Shown here: one piece after another, positions 25,601 through 38,092 of the stretch
How the letters are laid out: each line of letters begins with the position of its first letter
Numbering within the stretch: the stretch's first letter is position 1
Position numbers and translations under genes: made by a program
The notes under the pieces: model-generated
What the model saw: only the letters and a program-made list of their open reading frames with translations
Database searches by the model: none
What the model was told of the DNA's origin: nothing
Origin: Vespula vulgaris
Lineage: Eukaryota > Arthropoda > Insecta > Hymenoptera > Vespidae
Direction of reading: 5' to 3'
NCBI RefSeq assembly: GCF_905475345.1
Contig: NC_066603.1
Span: forward strand, 2,641,001-2,705,000
Length of the DNA: 64,000 bases

Positions 25601-27920
25601 TAAATTTCCTACAAATAATATTATTTCAATGACCTTACCACTGTCATGCCTTCCGGTATTTCAAGATCTGGCGGCGGTACAAAAGCTTGATCCTCTTCTT
25701 GCGATCCTTCTGATTGTTTTGGACTCTGTGAGTCTTCGCACGCTAACTTGGAATTGTTTTCATCCTCGTTATAATTATATGCTACTTGAGTATAAGAATT
25801 TTCTGATTCCAATGCTTGATGCAATCTTTTCATCTCTTCTTCTAATGCCAAGAAAAAGGGTAATACATTAAAATCGTTAGTAATTCTTAATTTTAATGGT
25901 TCTAGACAGAATAATAGTTAATTTAGAGTTTTAGAAATATTTATATGAACCATACCATGATACATGGAATCTTCTGCGTCATTATTATACAAGGATCGGT
26001 ATCTTTCTTCGTCACAGAGCTGTTCAACTTTAAGTTCATCCTCTGTGAGTATTGTCCGTTGATCAAAACCACCTGCCGGTGGCTCATGAATCCTTAAATC
26101 CCCCAGTGCTCCACGTCCATCGTATCTATACACATACAATGTTTAAATTAGAGAAGGAAAATGATATTTTTTTTACATAAATTTTGTTAATCGCGGCATC
26201 TGTAAAATAATTTATGAAGAGAATCCCACCACAAAGAGTTTTCTCTGAAATAAAATATAGTCATACAAAGTTGAATGACATGTCTTTATGTGTAATTTAT
26301 TTCTTTGCATAACTTTCAAATTAAATACACTATGTACAATGTATTTTGTAAAATAAATTTACTACGCATTATTATACTGTTTGTTTCTGAAGATGCAATT
26401 TGCTGCTTTGTTTCTTACAAGATAGCAACATTTATGATAATTTCATAAATGCTTACATATTGATTATAAATAATTTATGAAGTTCATAGATTATTTCTTT
26501 TTTGTCACTATATTTTATACTACTTAGATGTATAAAACATAGAACCATATATTGAATTATGTAAAACATTTTGTCCTTTTTATCTAATCAAATATCATAT
26601 ATATAAGTATACATATATATTGCATTACATTTACAAATTACATGAATAATTATTATATGGTCCGTAACAATATGTCCAGTTTAATATTTAACAAAAGCTG
26701 TATCATTGCACATTGAAATTAGTTGTAATACTGCTAGATATAAGTAGCAATATAGAAAATAAAATGATCTAACTGCAATGAGCATACATATTGCATTATT
26801 CAGATAAAAAGCAAGAGTAGTTTGAGTATCGATCGTTGAATTGTAATAAAACATAGAACATTAAGCAGCACCAAATTAAATAAAGAAAAAAAGTTGAAAA
26901 ATTGAAGATACAAGTTTATAGAAAATCACTTAAAAATTCTCACAAAGTGTTCGCTTGGATGATGAAGAATACAGTTTCAGAATAAATGCTGCAATGCCTT
27001 CGACATGTGTGTACACAATCCAGCTTGCCTAAATTTCAAGAAATATTTATAATATAAATGCAAAACAAAATATTTTATATAATTTAATATATGTTTCCAG
27101 TTACATCTTGGACACGTATGCTGTACATTCAATATTTATACACAAATTGTATGCAGAGTATACACATAAACGTAGAATGTATATCGCAACATAGAGAAAT
27201 TATCAAAGTTGCATAATGCATTTGGTAATTCGTACATTGTTGCCAGCACAGCTGAATCTAAGACGCTAATACATACCATGCTGAACGGTCATAAATACCT
27301 ATAACCGTCAGCTTGCCATTTGTCTCTCTACGCTGTGTCTCACCTTGCTGCTGCACAGATGGTCAGCCATAAGCGCCAAGCCACAAGAGCACCTTATTCT
27401 GCGCCCGTGCAGAGCGCATATCGCGCTTCAACACTGCGCGTTCATACGGCCAACACCTGCAGAAACCTTAAACAGTCTCCAGATTGCTTATCTGCACATT
27501 AACTATTTGCAGTAACCGTAACGGTACTGTCTCTTCGAGTGTCATTCACTGCAGTTTTTTTATTTATTTATTTTTTATTATTATTATTTTATTTTTTTTT
27601 ATTTTTTTTTGTTTTTTTTTTTTTTGAATCTGAGATCATTCTTCTAAACGTTACATATATGATGTGTTTATGCAAGAATAAATATCCTAGATCATAAATT
27701 TTTTCTAGGTTAGGGAAACGGACCTGTCTATCTTCAATGTGTTATCGCCCATCCATGGTATCAAATGCTTCCCCTGATCAATCATTTTCGCCTTGTCATC
27801 GTCTCGAAATAATTTGCAGCTATATCCGAACACCAACAGCTCCTGTGGTTCCTCTTCACCATTTTTTTTACGCAGAATCCCTGAATCAACCATCCACCGT
27901 TGACCCTTCGACGACGCCAT
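22356..27920 (-). CDS. SFSWAP: SFSWAP / suppressor of white-apricot splicing regulator, complete
   Basis: A nuclear SR-related protein that controls alternative splicing, including, in flies and mammals, splicing of its own pre-mRNA. Eight minus-strand coding exons join in phase: 27,724-27,920; 25,956-26,125; 25,639-25,841; 25,328-25,550; 24,977-25,056; 24,079-24,246; 22,713-23,998; 22,356-22,518. This gives 829 residues (human about 950). Domains: conserved N-terminal region with LLVFGYSCKLFRDD, LIPWMGDN and LCDEERY (about 28-185); first SURP module (about 195-248, KAKQANNPQFSFL, HPYYKF); Pro-rich linker; second SURP module (about 425-475, FNFLELSHQYHGYYAHKL); charged coiled-coil-like segment with AAARDKLAA; and an Arg/Ser-rich tail (about 738-829) split over the last two exons. 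Start ATG follows ACGACGCC-type GC-rich sequence and begins MASSKGQRWMVDSG. It is divergent from E(z). Intron 1 is 1.6 kb and holds a candidate poison exon. Confidence 0.94.
24700..24911 (-). other. Intronic coding-like segments in SFSWAP intron 5
   Basis: Two odd pieces lie in the intron between SFSWAP exons ending at 24,977 and starting at 24,246. The first (about 24,837-24,911) has a frame reading LPKLLEDSEQLGYLPNLEAS that looks like protein but cannot be joined in phase to the upstream exon; joined at its nearest AG it hits a stop at once. The second (24,700-24,710) is an 11-nt stretch with a very good acceptor (TTTCTGCTTCCAG) and a GTATGC donor, also giving a stop. Either could be alternative or unproductive exons, or relics. 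Confidence 0.3.
27344..27456 (-). other. Candidate poison exon in SFSWAP intron 1
   Basis: On the minus strand GTTTCTGCAG marks an acceptor ending at 27,457 and GCAGCAGCAAG/GTGAGA a strong donor after 27,344. The 113-nt exon between them is markedly GC-richer than the flanking intron. Spliced after exon 1 (phase 2) it stays open for about 30 codons and then hits TGA before its end; its length is not a multiple of three. Inclusion would therefore truncate SFSWAP after the N-terminal region. Established knowledge: suppressor of white-apricot proteins limit their own expression through splicing of early introns. The assignment as a poison exon here is inference. Confidence 0.5.
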
Positions 27921-28531
27921 TTTATGTCTACATGCGACTACGAGAAGAGAGGAAGCGTTTGCCCAAAATCAACTATAATCAAGTGATAGAACAACACAAA
28001 GATACCGTCATCGTAAATAGACAAGTGTGAAAGCGGATTGGTCCGCTTGATACGTTTAATCGTAATTGGCTCCCTCTTATATATATTAACGACAGTAAGG
28101 CTAATAAGTCCATGCTGATTGGTTAACACCCATGTGGCGCTGCAGGCACGTGACGCTATTGTCGCGTAACCAAAAAGGAACTATTTTCTGCCGAGTCAAT
28201 TTGACCATCTATAAGCGTTACGAGTTCAGAAAAAATCAAATGAAAAATTAACTAATACTAAAAATGATCATTTACACGATACTAATAATTAACTAAATAT
28301 TTATATTCGTATCAAGAGTTGACGAAACTAATCGCTAAATCGACATCGATGTGCGCGCCATCTGGCATAACAAATCAAAATTAAAATCGACGCTCGACGA
28401 GATAATTCTCTTTCATATTGAATGAAGCTTGGTGGCTGTGATCGTCGTTGGCGTCAAGTGGGATACTTCGCATCGCAAGATTTTCGTTTAAATTCTTTTA
28501 CGATATTAATGATATTTTATTTTTATTCACA
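27921..28531. promoter_or_regulatory. Divergent SFSWAP/E(z) promoter region
   Basis: Only 611 bp separate the two start codons, so both transcripts must start inside it. Visible elements: inverted CCAAT boxes (ATTGG) at 28,037-28,041 and 28,118-28,122, an E-box CACGTG at 28,147-28,152, and a GTGCGCGCCATCTGGC block at 28,351-28,366. No TATA box was seen on either side. A shared bidirectional promoter is inferred from spacing. Confidence 0.6.
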
Positions 28532-31500
28532 ATGTCAAAGGCAAAAGTTTCGGCAGAATGGAGAAAACGTGTGAAATCGGAATATATGCGATTGAGGCAA
28601 ATAAAGAGGTATAAACGAGCGGACGAAGTGAAAATTGCGTGGAATCAGAATCGCAAGGTTATGACTGGTTAGTACACTTTTAAAAATTCATAATGATTTG
28701 AATATTTCTTTCATATTTTTGTTTATTCTTTTATCTTTATTTATTTATTGTTTTTATTATTATTCGATTGAAAAGTTTGCGCAAGTATTCAAAAAATGAT
28801 TATGTTTACACTTTAATCCGATTAAAACGAATTGTGTTCAATAATAAAGATATATATCATGCATTATTGTATATATAAATAAAAATTTTCTCAATTAGAA
28901 CTTCTTATAACCGAACAAAAACGATGGGCGGATGGAAAAGCAATGTGGCTTGCTATGCATGATATTCCACCTCATGTATCTTGCATGAAAAAAGCAGAGG
29001 TGACTAGTTCTGACGGTGAAGTACAAACATGTCCTGTTAAAATAATAAATGCTGTTACTCCGATACCTACAATGTATACATGGGCACCGATACAACAGAA
29101 TTTTATGGTAGAAGATGAAACTGTATTACACAACATTCCTTACATGGGAGATGAAATCTTAGATCAAGATGGAACTTTTATCGAAGAACTTATTAAGAAT
29201 TATGACGGAAAAGTAATAAAGAATATTTTAAAAGAATTATTAATATATTAAGTGTTTTAATGTACTACATTGTTATTATTATATTACAGGTACACGGAGA
29301 TAGGGTATCTGGTTTTATGGACGATTCTATTTTTGTCGATTTAGTAAATGCTTTAGTTAATTATGAAAGAGACGATAAAGAAAGAGAACATACTAAAAAA
29401 GGAAAAGAATCTAAAGAAAAAGAAGATCAAAAGGATGATGACAAAGATAATAAGGACGATGTTAAAGCAGAAGTATCGGTGGAAAAACCAATAGAAGATT
29501 CGAAAGCTCAAGCTACACCATTCCCATCCATGCACATATTTAATGTAAGCTATCAGTTTTATAAAATGATTTTATATAAGTTTAATATTACTAATAGATT
29601 TTCTTATATTAGGCAATATCTAGCATGTTTCCTGATAAAGGCAGACCCGAAGAATTAAAAGAAAAATACATTGAACTAACAGAAAGATCAGATCCAAATG
29701 TATTGCCACCAGAATGTACTCCTAACATCGATGGTGTAAATGCAAAAAGTGTACCAAGAGAGCAGACTATGCATTCGTTTCACACGCTCTTCTGTAGAAG
29801 ATGCTTCAAATATGACTGCTTCTTACATCGTGAGTAGACAGCTAGTTTAATGTTATTACTCTCAAGTTGTATCTTGTCAGGCAACATCGCAATAGGAATA
29901 AAGAAAGACGTTACAAGGATATGCAAATTATCTCCTTATACGCACAGCCTCTAGATACAACTTATTGATGATTTACATTCTATATGACTACGAAGCTGGA
30001 TGTATATTAATTACAATAATTTGTGATTCCTGATTTATCGTAGCAGCCAGGGGGACCTCGCCGCAAGGTAAAGAACAACATTGCATACAAACGAGCGCAT
30101 TCGATCGAACGCTTTTTTTTGTTTAGCACGGAGGCATCGCCAAGGGTTCATCCACAATCGTATTTCATTCGTCGTTCATCGCTCTGTCTACTAAATTTCT
30201 CTCCATTCGCGATATAATAGATTAGGATTATGTTCAATCTTAAAGTTTTACCATTAATTTTAGGTCTTCAAGTCTGCCATCCAGGACCAAATTTACTCAA
30301 ACGAAAAGGTCCGGACTTGAGGCCATTTTCTGAACCCTGTGGAACAGAATGTTATATGCATTTGGTAAGATGTGTGTATGTGTGTGCGTGCGCGCGTATG
30401 TGTGTGTGAAATGCATAGCAATTTATTCGATAAAACATCAAACTACGTTTTCGTATTATTTCCAATTCAGGAAGGTATGAAAGAAAAACTTGCTGCACAA
30501 GCAGCAGATATAAAAGATGACGAAGGAGATGATAAAAGAGGTGGTCCTAGAAAAGTAAGAAAGCAAGCAAGTGTGGATTCTGGAAATGAAGCAAGTAGCG
30601 AAGACAGCAACGACAGTAATAAATATAGTCAAGGTGGTTGCTGTCAAGGTAAAATAATATCTTAGAACTGTTAACTCGTAAAGAAAAAATTATTATAAAA
30701 ATATTGATACATATTCCATTTCATTGTAATCAACAGATTTCAAACAAAATGTTAATAAAGAAGTTAAATCCGAAGAAATGATGGAAGATCAAGCACAGCC
30801 AGAAAATCAAGCTCCTTTCACTTTATTAGGTCTTGATAAACGAGTCAAGACGGAAAGTGAGTTATCATGGACAGGTTCTGAACAGAGTCTTTTCAGAGCT
30901 TTACATAAAGCTTTTCCTGGGAATCCTTGCGCATTAGCACAAATTATGTTGACTAAAACTTGTCAGGAAGTTTATCAATTCGCTCAAAAAGAAGCTTCAG
31001 ACATTCCAGCGGTAGAACATTTAAAAGATTTTACACCTCCACGAAAGAAGAAGAAGAAACATAGACTTTGGTCGATGCATTGCAGAAAGATACAATTAAA
31101 AAAAGATTCTGGTAATTAATTTCTTATTAATGATAATAATAAAAAAAATAATAAAATAATAAAAAAGACAACGAGACAATCATAGTCAGAAGTATCCTCG
31201 CGCGTTCCTTTTTTTGTTTGCGTTTACCATATGTATAAAAATCATACTCACAGGTGCCAATCATGTCCACAACTTCGCACCGTGCGATCATCCTGGCCGT
31301 CAATGCGATAATTCTTGTCCATGTATACAGGCGCAAAACTTCTGCGAAAAATTCTGTCAATGCAGCAGTGAATGTCAGAATCGATTTCCTGGCTGTAGAT
31401 GCAAAGCTCAGTGTAATACAAAACAATGTCCTTGCTATCTAGCAGTAAGGGAATGTGATCCTGATCTTTGTCAAACATGTGGGGCAGATCAATTTCAAAT

Positions 31501-32220
31501 TACTAAAATATCATGTAAAAATGTTAGCGTTCAACGTGGTCTTCGTAAGTATCAAAAAAAGTTAAAATAACAGAAAGTATGCGTTGATCAAATGTAGAAA
31601 CAAATCTACAAAGATATATGTTATCTTTATTTAGATAAACATCTTTTAATGGCACCATCCGATGTAGCTGGTTGGGGAATCTTTTTAAAAGAATCTGCTG
31701 CCAAAAATGAATTTATTTCTGAATACTGTGGAGAAATTATAAGCCAAGACGAAGCTGATAGAAGAGGAAAAGTATACGATAAATACATGTGCAGTTTTCT
31801 ATTCAATCTAAACAATGGTATTTATTTTAGATAATAATCATAAAAAAGTGTTGACGCGGTATAACCACATATGCTATTCTCGTTTGACAGATTTTGTAGT
31901 AGATGCAACGCGCAAAGGAAACAAAATAAGATTCGCAAATCATTCGATAAATCCTAATTGTTATGCCAAAGTTATGATGGTTAATGGTGATCATAGAATA
32001 GGTATTTTTGCAAAAAGAGCTATTCAGCCAGGGGAAGAATTGTTTTTTGATTATAGGTTAGTACATCTGTAAAATTAAATTTAAATTATGATTTTTTTTT
32101 TTTTTTAAACATAAAAAATATACAATACAAATGTTATATTTATTTATTTTTTATTACAGATACGGTCCAACTGAACAACTCAAATTTGTTGGGATTGAAC
32201 GTGAAATGGAATTTCTTTGA
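28532..32220 (+). CDS. E(z): Enhancer of zeste, histone H3K27 methyltransferase, complete
   Basis: Catalytic subunit of Polycomb repressive complex 2; methylates histone H3 Lys27 to silence developmental genes. Eleven coding exons join in phase: 28,532-28,667; 28,899-29,212; 29,290-29,544; 29,613-29,829; 30,264-30,364; 30,471-30,648; 30,737-31,111; 31,254-31,544; 31,635-31,817; 31,891-32,056; 32,160-32,220. Product 758 aa (fly 760). N-terminus has RVKSEYMRLRQIKRYKRADE; then NAVTPIPTMYTWAP and HNIPYMGDE (EED/WD-binding and SANT-side region); a lysine/acidic linker (about 170-215); TMHSFHTLFCRRCFKYDCFL; FTPPRKKKKKHRLW; a Cys-rich pre-SET CXC region (about 530-610); and a SET domain (about 624-750) with FISEYCGEI (Tyr653), RFANHSINPNC (His701) and GEELFFDYR (Tyr738), equal to human EZH2 Tyr641, His689 and Tyr726. 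All catalytic residues are intact. The ATG sits after an upstream open stretch without ATG. Confidence 0.97.
30047..30067 (+). other. Possible 21-nt microexon in E(z) intron 4
   Basis: Inside the 434-bp intron 29,830-30,263 a 21-nt GC-rich block lies between TCGTAGCAG and AAG/GTAAAG, both reasonable splice sites. Spliced in phase 1 it would add seven residues (about PRGTSPQ) and keep the frame. A second very good acceptor (CTTTTTTTTGTTTAG) follows at about 30,126. The main transcript joins 29,829 to 30,264 perfectly, so this can only be alternative. Confidence 0.2.
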
Positions 32221-32530
32221 AGTGATACTTTGAAACTATTCTTTTGAAAACTTATGTACGTGCATCGATAAGTTCCTTTTTAGTTCAAGTTTATTTAAAA
32301 AGAAAACAAAACAAAACAAAAAGAGAAAAACTTATTCCATTATTATCAAAATCGACAGTATTTGAATATCGATAGACTCAATCTGCCTGCATATCAAATA
32401 GTTTTTGAAACAAAAAAAAAATACATGTAAAAAGATCTTTGAATATGTGTGTTGTGTCTGTGTGTATGGATATGTGGTCGCTTATGTATGAATGGGAATA
32501 AGTATGTGATTTCTTAAGACGCCTTTTTCA

Positions 32531-32536
32531 AATAAA
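32531..32536 (+). terminator. E(z) polyadenylation signal
   Basis: First canonical AATAAA after the E(z) stop on the plus strand, about 310 bp downstream, preceded by a T/G-rich 3'-untranslated region and followed by GT/T-rich sequence. Likely end of the E(z) transcript. Confidence 0.6.
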
Positions 32537-33667
32537 AGTTTCATCGGTACACATCTGGTATCTTTAATATATACAGTATCTTCTATACTATTCTTCTCTT
32601 TTTCTCTCTCTTAAAAATGTACAAAGAAATAGTTTATTTTTAATTCTAAAACCATCGATCTACTCGTTTTCAAAAATATTTTTTATATTAAAAATTTTAC
32701 GATATAAAAAATAATATAAAAATATAAAATTATATTATAATATTATAATAATACATTAAAAAAAAAAAAAAAAAAGAAGTAAGATCAACTTTTAGTCTAT
32801 CATCAATAAAATTTCGTTCTAAAAGTATTAGAAATATAAATATATTTGTCTTAAATAAAACAAAAAGTTAATACGTAATTTTTTGCATTTTTGAGGTTAA
32901 ATCGAATTTCTTTCGTAATACGTATTTATTTATAAGATATAAAAAAAAAAAGAGAGAGAGAAAAAATATCTACTTTTTGATAAAGTCTCAGATATAATCA
33001 AACATTGACGCGATATATTAATTTTTGTTTGTATTTAATTGTTAAACTGTTTTCAAGGGTTGAATTCAAATGCGAGAAATTCGCGCGCAACTTTCAAACG
33101 TCAGAGTTAGTTCGAAGGGATTCTAGAAGAGAGCTTCCAACGGACCGCGGAGCAATTCAGCCACCAGTTGCGGACTTCGCGGCCGCGAAAACGGATCGGT
33201 GGATTTTTAGATTGCAAAAATCCAGTTTTAAAGAAAGAATAAAGAAAAATCACGTTTTAAATGATATAAAAAAAATAATAATAATAAAATATAAATAATA
33301 AAAGAAGAAAAGTGAAGAAAAGTTTTCGATCGTTATGAGGATAAATAATAGAAGAAATTTGTCGAAGGATCCGATTAAACGTTCGTGTTTATTCGCGAGA
33401 ATTCGGCCTTTTTGTTCGTTTTTACAAGATCTTGATCGGTAAAGTTCGATAGTTTCGTAAGTAATTAAAACAACAATAAATTAATAAACGACAACATCTT
33501 TATCGTCGATTATTCGGAATTGAATCCAACGATCATGTTACGAATAAGAAGCAGCAATAGAATTTGAAAAGACGTCTCGAAGATCGTCATCGGAATCTCT
33601 TAGAAAATAAGGTTATTTGGATTGAAGCCAGATTTTTTTCGGAAGAAAGACACTTCGTTCAGACGAC
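32537..33667 (+). promoter_or_regulatory. Intergenic, then adenylate cyclase leader/promoter
   Basis: 32,537-33,050 is AT-rich with no features. From about 33,060 the sequence becomes GC-richer with CpG-dense words (TTCGCGCGCAAC, GGACCGCGGAGC, TTCGCGGCCGCGAAAACGG), typical of an insect promoter or 5' untranslated exon. The translation start at 33,668 follows. An open frame over 33,005-33,298 begins at a non-ATG and ends in an AT-rich run, so it is taken as leader rather than protein. Confidence 0.5.
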
Positions 33668-34211
33668 ATGGAGGAAGAAGGTAATTATACATGTATAATA
33701 TATATATATATATATATATTTGATTCGAAAACAAAGCTTTTGTTACAGTACGAATTTTTTTACTGTCTTTTTTTTTTTATTTTTTTTATTTTTTAAAGAA
33801 ACATTCGAATCGATCGATAAAACAAAACGTTCGAAATAAAAGACGGTCGACGACGAGTATCGTCTTTCCTTTTCTTTTCTTCTTATTTTTTGTTTTCGTC
33901 CATTTTGTTCTTATCTGTTTCGTAATAAATAATATCCGCCATGATTACTATGCGACCAATAAATTCGAAGGAAATATTTCCTGCTTGTTTCCAAACAGGA
34001 TGAAAATATCGGTTTAGAGATAAAATAAAAGTAAAAGAAATAGGATTTCGAAATAAGGATGGAAATAGAGAGTTGAATTGAAAAAAAAAAAAATAGAAAG
34101 AAAAGGGAGGGAATGAAATAAGTGTCCGATTCGCCATGATGGAAAGATTTGAGCGGGAATAATGGCCGTTATAATCACTTTCAATGCAGATGTATTATTA
34201 TAGAAATAAAC

Positions 34212-34252
<41 letters not shown>

Positions 34253-34978
34253 TCTCTCTCTCTTTCTTTCTTTGAGTCGTCAGAGACGTTTTGTGATTCT
34301 AACCAATGTCTTCATCTCCTCGAGCAGCGAATGTAAATATACAGAATGAATCATACGTATAAACGGATCAGTCGATCGTTCGATTAAAATGATATTAATC
34401 ATTTTCGATCGGTTTTGATTAAGAAATGATGACATTAGTAAATTTTTTTTTATAATGTTTATTACATTTAACATATTCTTTTTTATGAGAATTTCTTGTT
34501 GGAAATGTTTCTCGATTACTTGTGCGTTTTTTTCTCTCTCCTTCTCTCTTTCTTTCTTTCTTTCTCTGTTTTTGTTTGCTTTTCACGAGAATCTTAGAAC
34601 GTAATTCTATTGTTCGATCATTAATGAAGAAATAATTAGGAAATTGTTTATAAACTATTTTTTTTTCTTTTTTTAATAAAAGATTTGTCGTTGAAGTGTT
34701 AGTTTTTCGTCAATATTTTAACCTTAAAATTGATAAAACAATTTTCGATCATTTTTCAAGAAGGACACTTCTTGTTGAATGTTCATTTGAATATTAACAA
34801 AAAGAAATACATTTTCTCGTTTAATAATTAAATAATATATAGAATTAAAATAAATAAATAATTTAAATTAGAGAACAAAATAAACAATTTTTTTCATGTT
34901 TCTTAAGACTAAACAATCGCACATATCGATGATGATGATATTAACGATAAGAAAAAAAATAAAGCAACGATAATAATA

Positions 34979-35009
<31 letters not shown>

Positions 35010-36967
35010 AAATGACACGAAGAAGCGTGAGCAAGAGCACTCATTCTGTTTTACACACCCATTCAAATTAAAACGTATAGACTAGAGTTTAATGCGGTTT
35101 AGTCATTATTACACACATACGTCTACATACGTATACATATATATTGACTGGAACCATATACACATACAAAGAAAACGCAATACGGATAAGAAGTACTTGT
35201 ATCGTACGTGACTTGTTCTACGATTAAATTAACAGCGAACGAACGAATCGACTTTTTCATGGCTTTCAAATGAAATTTCTTACTTTAATGAAAACTGAAA
35301 ATGTTCCTCTCTTTTTTCTATTTTCTTTTCTTTTTTTTTTTTTTCTGCAGAACCAAAGTCGAATACGTAACGAACGATGTACAATTCATATAAACGTTGA
35401 TGATTGACTTTAATGATTCGCTTGGCACTCATTGATTAACTTAATCAGGTTTGCTTAACAATGTTTGTATTGCATAAAATAATTTTTTCATATCATAAAA
35501 ATCAAACGTTTTCGTATTATCAAAAGTGTTACGAAAAAGAAGTTTAATTGCGCGAGTGATTTGTTAAAAATAAGATTTATTTTGTAAATAATTTTCTTTT
35601 CTTTCTTTCTTTTTTTTCCGAGACAATTTAAGGTTAATTGTAATTTTATTTTTATTCGTATGAGATATATATGCATGTGCGTATACATATATATCACATA
35701 TATAGATATTTATGCGTAATAGGATGACGTATATTCACATGTACGCGAAATTTGATGATTCTTATTATTTTCTACTATTTCTTTTATTAATACCGGTAAT
35801 TATTTACTCTTCGTATTTAAAATGTGATATAAAAAAATTACACGAAGAAATACGCATTTAAACTATCGAGTTTCTTTCTCTTTCTCTCTCACTTTCTTTT
35901 CTTTCTCTCTTTTTTCTTCTTTTTTTCTTTTCTATCAGGTTTTCTCGACGAGATTCGAAGTGTCATTTGAAATGAAGACAAATTCACCAGGAGAACGATT
36001 TTCTAATCCTTTCTATCTTTTCCAAACGTTACGTTTCTTCGACATTTTCTTCTTATTAAAACGAAGAAAGGAAAGAAAAACAAAAAGTAAATTAAAAAGT
36101 TATTAAAAATTCGATCTTCTCAATCGTAGGAAATTAACAATAATATTAATAATTCCGAGTATTAAACGTCTTTTTTTCGTTTCTTTTATCGAACATTTTC
36201 GTTTAGATCAACGCATATTCTTATTTAAAAAAAAATATCTACGAAACATCGTAGATTATCGTAATCGTTGCAAATTTAATCTTTTTATTAAAAATCACGA
36301 AATTTATAATATTAAATTAATAGTAATATTAATCAAACTTATCTATACGTGTGTGTGAGTATACATAAAATGTTGGTTAGTTTTTCGTTTCTCGAATATC
36401 TAATTAATACAAATTTATTACGTTCTATATAAAATTTAAAGGTTAATCTATAATATAGATGTTATCGTAGGACGAACAAAAGGTTAGATACCATAACAGT
36501 TATGACTCTTCAAATTACTTTACTACAAATTCCACAAAGATAAATACTTCGTAGTATTTGAAGGTAACCAGTTGTTTGTTAATTGTATTTAGTTCACTAG
36601 CATTGCTTTCTCGAGAGCAAATCGTTTCCCGAAAACCTAATGGTTTAAATCCAAGAGGTATAACAATCGAAACGTTAGTAAATATATACATAGGTATATA
36701 CGTACGTACAAACAATTAAGCGAACTCTCTCAAAGGCTATTACGTCTTGCCGAAAGCATTTCAAAGCTTTCAAAGCTTAAAAGTGTCCAACGTTTAAAGT
36801 CAGTTGATTAATTCAATACTTAATACTTAATAATTACAATCGAATTTTATTTATCTAAAACAATCTTAAACATGTTTAGGTTTTAATCGATATTATTTAT
36901 TAGGTATATTTAATCAAATTTAACCTATACTTCCGTAATCCCATTTGTTGTTCTTTTATAGGGAAAC

Positions 36968-37007
<40 letters not shown>

Positions 37008-37370
37008 AGAAAGAATTATACAGGGTGAAAAAATTATGTTATCTCAATAATATCGATATTAATGATTAGAACTTTATATTATATTTAATATGAGTATCAT
37101 TATTAGATATAATTTATACTTATCGAACGTTAACTAATACTTAAATATAACCTATAAATTAAACCATAAGGTTTACAAATAAAAAGAAGGAAGAAAAGAA
37201 AAAGAGAATAAACCTATAAATCGTCTATCTAAATAAAAAAGACTATATATAATATAATGATCGAATGAACAATTACAATAAGTTTCAAGAGATAAAGAAA
37301 ATTAGAACGAGAATCTTTATCGTGATAAGTAAAAAGATCTATACTTTCTTTTCTTTTTTCTTATTTTTTT

Positions 37371-37435
<65 letters not shown>

Positions 37436-37472
37436 AAAGAGAAGGAAAGAGAAGGAAGAAAAGAAGGAAGGA

Positions 37473-37504
<32 letters not shown>

Positions 37505-38061
37505 AAAAGAAAGAAACGAAAGAAAAAAGTCAAAGTAACGGTCGTTTCTGTGACGTAGTTACCTGCGCATCTAGTAACGGACGAAGGAGAATGTCATGAC
37601 GAACGGCACGACACAATGGCCGATTGCCTGTCGATAACAAACTCTCGTCGACATCTCCTGTCAATCGGAGCCTCTTACCCGTGTCACCTAACAGAGCGAG
37701 AAAGAGAGAGATGGAGAGAAAGAGACAGACAGAAACATACACACACATACAAATATACAAAGGAGATCGAGTTTTGCCACTCGAGATTTGTTTCTGAACT
37801 TTTCAGAAAGAGATAGATAGAATCTGTGTGTGAGAGAGGGAGAGAGCTACGTAGGGAAAGACAAAGGTAAAATCAGAAAGAGAAAGAGATAAAAATGTCG
37901 GTTTAGAAGAGGACAAAAAACATGAAACGGTTTCTTCTTTTTTTTCCTTTTTCTTTTTTCTTTTTTTTCTCTCTTAACTTCCTTACTTATTCGCTTCGAG
38001 AATTGTGTTCGCTTTAATTTACGAGAAAGCAATGTCTTTTTATTTCGTTTTATCTTTGTTC

Positions 38062-38092
<31 letters not shown>

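Noticed and set aside
28448..28531. Upstream extension of the E(z) open frame
   Set aside because: The frame upstream of 28,532 begins with TTG, not ATG, and the conserved E(z) N-terminus starts at the ATG at 28,532.
33005..33298. 97-codon plus-strand ORF before the cyclase start
   Set aside because: Starts at a non-ATG codon, ends in an A/T run, and occupies the GC-rich leader/promoter region; no family resemblance.
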